DNA of 17,461 nucleotides from Clostridia bacterium. GTDB lineage: Bacteria; Bacillota; Clostridia; Oscillospirales; QAMX01. Each line of letters starts with the position of its first letter. Position 1 is the first letter of the stretch. The DNA is taken from positions 1-17,461 of the forward strand of contig JAFYLV010000148.1 of the NCBI GenBank assembly GCA_017556885.1, given 5' to 3'. Positions 14,486-17,461 of this stretch are shown here, in pieces. The position numbers were made by a program, and so were the translations under genes. The notes below the pieces were generated by a model. That model did no database searches. It saw nothing but the letters and a program-made list of their open reading frames with translations, and had not been told where the DNA came from.

Positions 14486-15261
14486 AACGAGTTTTGACAG
14501 TTCTCCTTTTTAGTCTTATTTGCCTGATGATTTCCTCCTGCGCAGCACCTTTGACCGCGCAGTGCGAGGAAGAGGGGCGAACGGTTACAGTAACCTATAA
14601 CGGACCGACGAATATTGCGTATGATGAAACTCAGAAAAACAATCTTTGCTTCCACAATGGTTACGCTGTGGTATATGTGCACCATGATCCCGTTATCGGA
14701 AGTCACGTCCATGGGGAAACCGCGCCGGAAAAATGCGGATTCAATGCCATGGATACGGAAGGAAACCTTGTTTTTGACAAACCCTTCTATAATCTCAGCG
14801 ATTTTAATGCGGAGGGGTGGGCCGCGGCGCAACCCTGGCCCTTTGAGCCGGTTCGTTATATCCGGGTGAATGTCGATGGCCGCGAGGAAGAGATCGACCG
14901 CCAGACCTACGAGTCTTACTGGAAGCAGCCGGTGCGCACTAACAATTTTAACGAAACGTTTACGCCGCCGAAGTATTTAACACCGGATGAACCGAAAAAC
15001 ATTTTGTCGATGGGCTTGACGTCCTGGGAAAGAAGAACAAAAAGATACGGCGTAATATGGGAGGTTATTGCTCCGCTTTGGGTATATGCCCCCGAACAGC
15101 AAGGCGAAAATGACCATTTGCTCGGGTTTATCGATGCGGACGGCAATACCGTCATAGAGCCGTTTATCCCGGTGAAAGATTCTATGAATTACATTGAGGA
15201 AGGTTATCTTGTAATCAATGATAACGGGATGATCGGAATTGTGTATCTGGAAATTAAATGA
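14482..15261 (+). CDS. Lipoprotein of unknown function, second of a tandem pair
   Basis: The 259-residue protein has a lipobox ending MISSC (Cys20). It shares with its upstream neighbour NGYAVVYV, FNAMDTEGNLVFDKPF, an acidic EEEIDRQTYESYW segment, and a C-terminal GENDHLLGFIDADGNTVIEP followed by YLVINDNGMIGIV. These matches along the whole length show tandem duplication. The blocks with a glycine-asparagine turn after an aspartate/glutamate look like WG-repeat strands. It is translated by stop-start overlap with the first gene and is closed by a terminator 10 nt after its stop. The substrate or partner on the cell surface is unknown. Confidence 0.8.
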   Translation: MKRVLTVLLFSLICLMISSCAAPLTAQCEEEGRTVTVTYNGPTNIAYDETQKNNLCFHNGYAVVYVHHDPVIGSHVHGETAPEKCGFNAMDTEGNLVFDKPFYNLSDFNAEGWAAAQPWPFEPVRYIRVNVDGREEEIDRQTYESYWKQPVRTNNFNETFTPPKYLTPDEPKNILSMGLTSWERRTKRYGVIWEVIAPLWVYAPEQQGENDHLLGFIDADGNTVIEPFIPVKDSMNYIEEGYLVINDNGMIGIVYLEIK

Positions 15262-15270
15262 CTGAAAAGA

Positions 15271-15304
15271 GAAGCGCTGCCGGGCTGGCAGCGCTTCTTT
15301 TTTT
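15271..15304 (+). terminator. Rho-independent terminator after the lipoprotein pair
   Basis: GAAGCGCTGCC (15271-15281) and GGCAGCGCTTC (15287-15297) form an 11-bp stem with a 5-nt loop, then seven T residues. On the other strand the following bases are only CTCTTTTC, so it may also end the convergent minus-strand gene, less strongly. Confidence 0.9.
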
Positions 15305-15317
15305 GATGATTAGAGGC

Positions 15318-16382
15318 TTAACGGCGAGACTTGCGCCGTATAGTGATGCAAATGACGGTTACGGCAACAACGGTGCCAATGGCAACCGAGATCAGGAGAG
15401 GGATGCTCTTGCGACCGGCATATTTTGTGAGATATCGTGCAACGGCGGTGCATTCCATCCAGGAACCGTTGTTTTTTGCAATCCAGCTGGCAGCAAGCAG
15501 AGCTTCTTCCGAATTTTCAGAATTCTCGGCGTGATAATAGCCGTGGTATTCTTCAATTCCGATTTTTTTGAGAAAGGCATCAAAGCCTTCGCCGCCCCTG
15601 ACCTGAATGTAACCTTCGCGCGAGGTATCATATCCGGAAAGATCAATGCGATCCCAGTCAAAGGGGAGGTTGGGCCATTGATACCGATGCATATGTGCCT
15701 TGAAAATAGCAACGGCATCTTCCGCGGTCGGCAATTCGGAAGATCCTTCGGGCAAATTGAAGTCATAATGGGAAACCACGCTCCAAGCCTGACACCATGT
15801 GGGCTGTGCGGCGATGCGGCCATCTTCAAAGGGAAAATAGGCGGACCAGCAGGTGCCGCCGACATCCGTCCCACCGTAGACGGTGTAGAACATCAGACCG
15901 CCGTCGAAGAGCGTTGCCCGTACCTCCTCGCGATAGTCACCGAGGAGTATGTGCTTTACGGTGCGCTGCCCGTCCCATTCCCAGATTTCTTCATACAGAG
16001 GATATATCTGGGTATATTCACAGTCAGCTACCGCATATGCGCCCGGGAATCCGCTTTCACGCTCGTGGCGATTGACCTTTGCAAGCCAAAGCAGGGTATT
16101 CCCGCCGGTGTCAACCAGTGCGGCATAGGCTTCGCAAAATGTAATTTCGGTCTGTTCGTCAGTGATACTTTGAAGAATGGGCGCATTTAAATCTTTGCTG
16201 AATTCCCGGATCACGCGGGCATACGCGTGCGCCTGGGCCGGGGAAAGCTGCGGAGTTCCTTCACCAATGTAAGGGATGTTATCCAACAGCGAAGGCGACT
16301 TTGCTGCTGCCGAAACGGAAAAAATCAGCAGTAGAATAAGAAGCGCCATGGTTATACTGACAATTTTTTGCGGCTGTTTCAA
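15318..16382 (-). CDS. Exported membrane-anchored protein of unknown function
   Basis: The 354-residue protein starts with a signal peptide (hydrophobic residues 8-24, then SAAAKS). It ends in one membrane helix (about 327-348) followed by RRKSRR, which predicts an extracytoplasmic body anchored at its C terminus. The body has no motif I recognise. Segments such as WEWDGQRTVKHILLGDYREE and DGGLMFYTVYGG suggest beta structure, and LPTAEDAVAIFKAH suggests a helical part. I choose the TTG at 16382 because AGGAGG (16390-16395) lies exactly 7 nt before it. The first ATG is 11 codons later and would shorten the signal peptide. It is convergent with the lipoprotein pair. Its upstream region abuts the decayed duplicate at 16431. 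Confidence 0.7.
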   Translation of the reverse strand: MKQPQKIVSITMALLILLLIFSVSAAAKSPSLLDNIPYIGEGTPQLSPAQAHAYARVIREFSKDLNAPILQSITDEQTEITFCEAYAALVDTGGNTLLWLAKVNRHERESGFPGAYAVADCEYTQIYPLYEEIWEWDGQRTVKHILLGDYREEVRATLFDGGLMFYTVYGGTDVGGTCWSAYFPFEDGRIAAQPTWCQAWSVVSHYDFNLPEGSSELPTAEDAVAIFKAHMHRYQWPNLPFDWDRIDLSGYDTSREGYIQVRGGEGFDAFLKKIGIEEYHGYYHAENSENSEEALLAASWIAKNNGSWMECTAVARYLTKYAGRKSIPLLISVAIGTVVAVTVICITIRRKSRR

Positions 16383-16420
16383 AGTATCGCCTCCTGATTT
16401 GCAAGTATTCCGTCAACTGT

Positions 16421-16429
16421 ATTATATCA
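16421..16429 (-). promoter_or_regulatory. Candidate extended -10 promoter of the membrane-anchored protein gene
   Basis: On the minus strand TGA-TATAAT is a perfect extended -10 box, 38 nt before the TTG start. No -35 is evident. It ends one base from the edge of the duplicated segment. The conserved minus-strand promoter at 16542-16570 could also read into this gene. Confidence 0.4.
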
Positions 16430-16430
16430 T

Positions 16431-16499
16431 CTTCATGAGCTTGGAGCAGGACATGCCGTGGCTGCCGGCACCGATGAGAACGGCGGTAAGCTTTTTCGT
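16431..16499 (-). pseudogene. Remnant of the Gfo/Idh oxidoreductase gene (N-terminal 22 codons)
   Basis: This stretch matches 12640-12708 with about three changes in the first 66 bases and would encode KKLTAVLIGAGSHGMSCSKL. The start codon has changed from ATG to ACG, and similarity stops abruptly after the codon for Lys23 of the full protein. It cannot make a working enzyme. Confidence 0.85.
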
Positions 16500-16514
16500 T
16501 TTTCGTATAGCCTC

Positions 16515-16593
16515 TTTACTTTGTTGAAAATTTCTACTATAATCATAAATGAACAGAAGTATGCCGTCAATATGTAAATTCACCATATTTGTA
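16515..16593. promoter_or_regulatory. Second copy of the overlapping divergent promoters and dyad
   Basis: Plus strand: TTTACT (16515-16520) and TATAAT (16538-16543), spacing 17. Minus strand: TTGACG (16565-16570) and TATGAT (16542-16547), spacing 17. The dyad TGTAAAT/ATTTGTA is at 16573-16593. All boxes keep the spacing of the intact copy although the surrounding bases have drifted. The plus promoter would now serve the 64-codon remnant and the FAD oxidoreductase. Confidence 0.6.
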
Positions 16594-16639
16594 AAAAAAC
16601 GGCACAAAATCATTCCCGCAGGGGTTAAGGAGAATAAAT

Positions 16640-16834
16640 GTGAAGATCGGTGCAATGGTTGAGCGCGTCAGACTGGGTTTCCGCGGCGGCGTTGAAAAGG
16701 CGGCAAGCCTTGCCGCCGCCGGCTACGACGGATTCCTCACCATCGAGCGCGAATGCGGCGCGACCCCCGAGGCAGATATCACCCTGGCGGTGAACTTCCT
16801 GCGGGAGAAGCTTGCAAAGTATAACATCGGCTAA
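16640..16834 (+). pseudogene. Isomerase remnant: 64 codons with a 219-codon in-frame deletion
   Basis: The frame joins residues 1-24 of the isomerase-like protein (KIGAMVERVRLGFRGGVEKA) to residues 244-283 (AAAGYDGFLTIERECGATPE). The loss is 657 bases, a multiple of three, so the frame survives. Metal-site candidates Glu137, Asp163 and His190 are gone, and no TIM barrel can form. The start is GTG (ATG in the intact copy), with TTAAGGAG (16625-16632) 7 nt upstream. It ends in TAA, 4 nt before the FAD oxidoreductase ATG. It may still be translated and lead ribosomes to that gene, so it could be a functional leader rather than debris. Confidence 0.8.
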
Positions 16835-16838
16835 GCCT

Positions 16839-17461
16839 ATGACTATCCGAAAGAAAACAGCAGAGGCGCGATATGACGTCGTCGTGGTGGGCGGCGGTCT
16901 TTCCGGCATGTGTGCCGCCATCGCTGCGGCAAGGCACGGCGCGAAAACGGCCCTGATCCACGGCCGCCACGTCTTCGGCGGAAACGCCTCCAGTGAGATC
17001 CGGATGCACGTTTGCGGTGCCTCGGAAAGTATGGCAAAGCCCGATCTGGAAGAGGGCGGAATTCTCTACGAGCTCATGCTGGAGAACAAAAGCCGCAACG
17101 ATTATTACAATTTTTCCGTCTGGGATATGGTTCTGTTTGCGGCGGTCAAACGGCAGAAGGGTCTCACAGCCTATCTCAATACCGTCATGGAGGACTGCGA
17201 GACGGATGGAAACTCCGTCAAAAGCATTCTGGCCTATCAGCACACCACGGAGACCCACTGGCGGTTTACCGGGGATATTTTCATCGATTGTACCGGAAAC
17301 GGAACCCTCGGCTATCTTGCGGGCGCAGAGTTTCGCACCGGCAGTGAGGGCAGAGCGGAATTTGATGAGCCCCACGCCCCGGAAAGGGCAAATAACGACC
17401 GCATGGGCAACACCCTGCTTTTCAAGGCGGTGGATCGCGGCACCTCTGTGAACTTCAAACG
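16839..17461 (+). CDS. FAD-dependent oxidoreductase, N-terminal part, cut by window edge
   Basis: The 207 visible codons begin with a dinucleotide-binding fold: YDVVVVGGGLSGMCAAIAAA (residues 12-31, GGGLSG loop). They continue with HVFGGNASSEIRMHVCG (44-60), which is typical of FAD_oxidored-type flavoproteins found in carbohydrate gene clusters. IFIDCTGNGTLGYLAGAEF then matches the second conserved FAD-contact region. The catalytic C-terminal half lies outside the window, so the substrate cannot be inferred. The bases before the ATG (CATCGGCTAAGCCT) hold no ribosome site, and the isomerase remnant stops 4 nt earlier, so translational coupling is likely. The association with Gfo/Idh and isomerase sequences suggests a sugar or glycoside oxidation pathway. 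Confidence 0.88.
   Translation, partial: MTIRKKTAEARYDVVVVGGGLSGMCAAIAAARHGAKTALIHGRHVFGGNASSEIRMHVCGASESMAKPDLEEGGILYELMLENKSRNDYYNFSVWDMVLFAAVKRQKGLTAYLNTVMEDCETDGNSVKSILAYQHTTETHWRFTGDIFIDCTGNGTLGYLAGAEFRTGSEGRAEFDEPHAPERANNDRMGNTLLFKAVDRGTSVNFK

Larger units (their letters stand above)
16431..16834. repeat. Decayed, internally deleted duplicate of the divergent oxidoreductase/isomerase locus
   Basis: 16431-16712 corresponds to 12640-12918, covering the oxidoreductase start, the promoter region and the isomerase 5' end. 16713-16834 corresponds to 13576-13697, the isomerase 3' end. The two parts are fused at a shared G. The intervening 657 bases of the isomerase and all but 69 bases of the oxidoreductase are missing. 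Confidence 0.88.

Noticed and set aside
15258..16190. A 310-codon plus-strand frame opposite the membrane-anchored protein gene
   Set aside because: It starts within the lipoprotein stop and crosses the terminator. The minus-strand frame has a signal peptide, a C-terminal anchor and a perfectly spaced AGGAGG.
1..17461. CRISPR array, tRNA, rRNA or insertion sequence
   Set aside because: No regularly spaced direct repeats, cloverleaf, rRNA segments or transposase frames were found. The only sizeable direct repeat is the decayed gene copy at 16431-16834.

Overview
The window looks like chromosomal DNA of an anaerobic Firmicute, most likely a gut-type member of the Clostridia. This rests on strong AGGAGG-type ribosome sites, good TTGACA/TATAAT promoters, U-rich hairpin terminators, a pyruvate formate-lyase gene and intracellular plant-glycan glycosidases. 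No rRNA, tRNA, CRISPR array, integrase or transposase was seen.

Left block (1-5996, minus strand). A GH42 beta-galactosidase-type enzyme, a five-bladed beta-propeller glycosidase-like protein and a GH127-type beta-L-arabinofuranosidase form a tight operon with 11 and 15 nt gaps. None has a signal peptide, so they probably trim imported arabinose/galactose oligosaccharides in the cytoplasm. Downstream, with its own promoter, lies the N-terminal 270 codons of pyruvate formate-lyase, cut by the window edge. A cysteine-cluster protein of YkgJ type (6100-6579) is divergent from the glycosidase operon and ends at a strong terminator.

Middle block (about 6700-11404, plus strand). This part is visibly richer in A+T than its flanks and looks acquired. 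It holds an XRE-family regulator, then a promoter, a 36-codon leader ORF and an intrinsic terminator. A four-gene unit follows: SAM methyltransferase, a two-domain GNAT acetyltransferase interrupted by an amber codon, a nucleoside phosphorylase and a second GNAT. The leader RNA can fold in competing ways that fit a ribosome-controlled attenuator. The gene set resembles a drug-response or resistance cassette, but no substrate can be read from the sequence.

Right block (11372-17461). A Gfo/Idh/MocA oxidoreductase (minus) and a sugar-phosphate isomerase/epimerase-like TIM-barrel protein (plus) diverge from a compact region in which two antiparallel promoters share their -10 bases. Two paralogous lipoproteins and an exported membrane-anchored protein follow. 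At 16431-16834 the divergent locus reappears as a decayed copy. The oxidoreductase is reduced to about 22 codons with a lost start, both promoters are kept, and the isomerase carries a precise in-frame deletion of 219 codons. The 64-codon remnant ends 4 nt before an FAD-dependent oxidoreductase that runs off the right edge. The remnant may now serve as promoter and translational lead-in for that gene.
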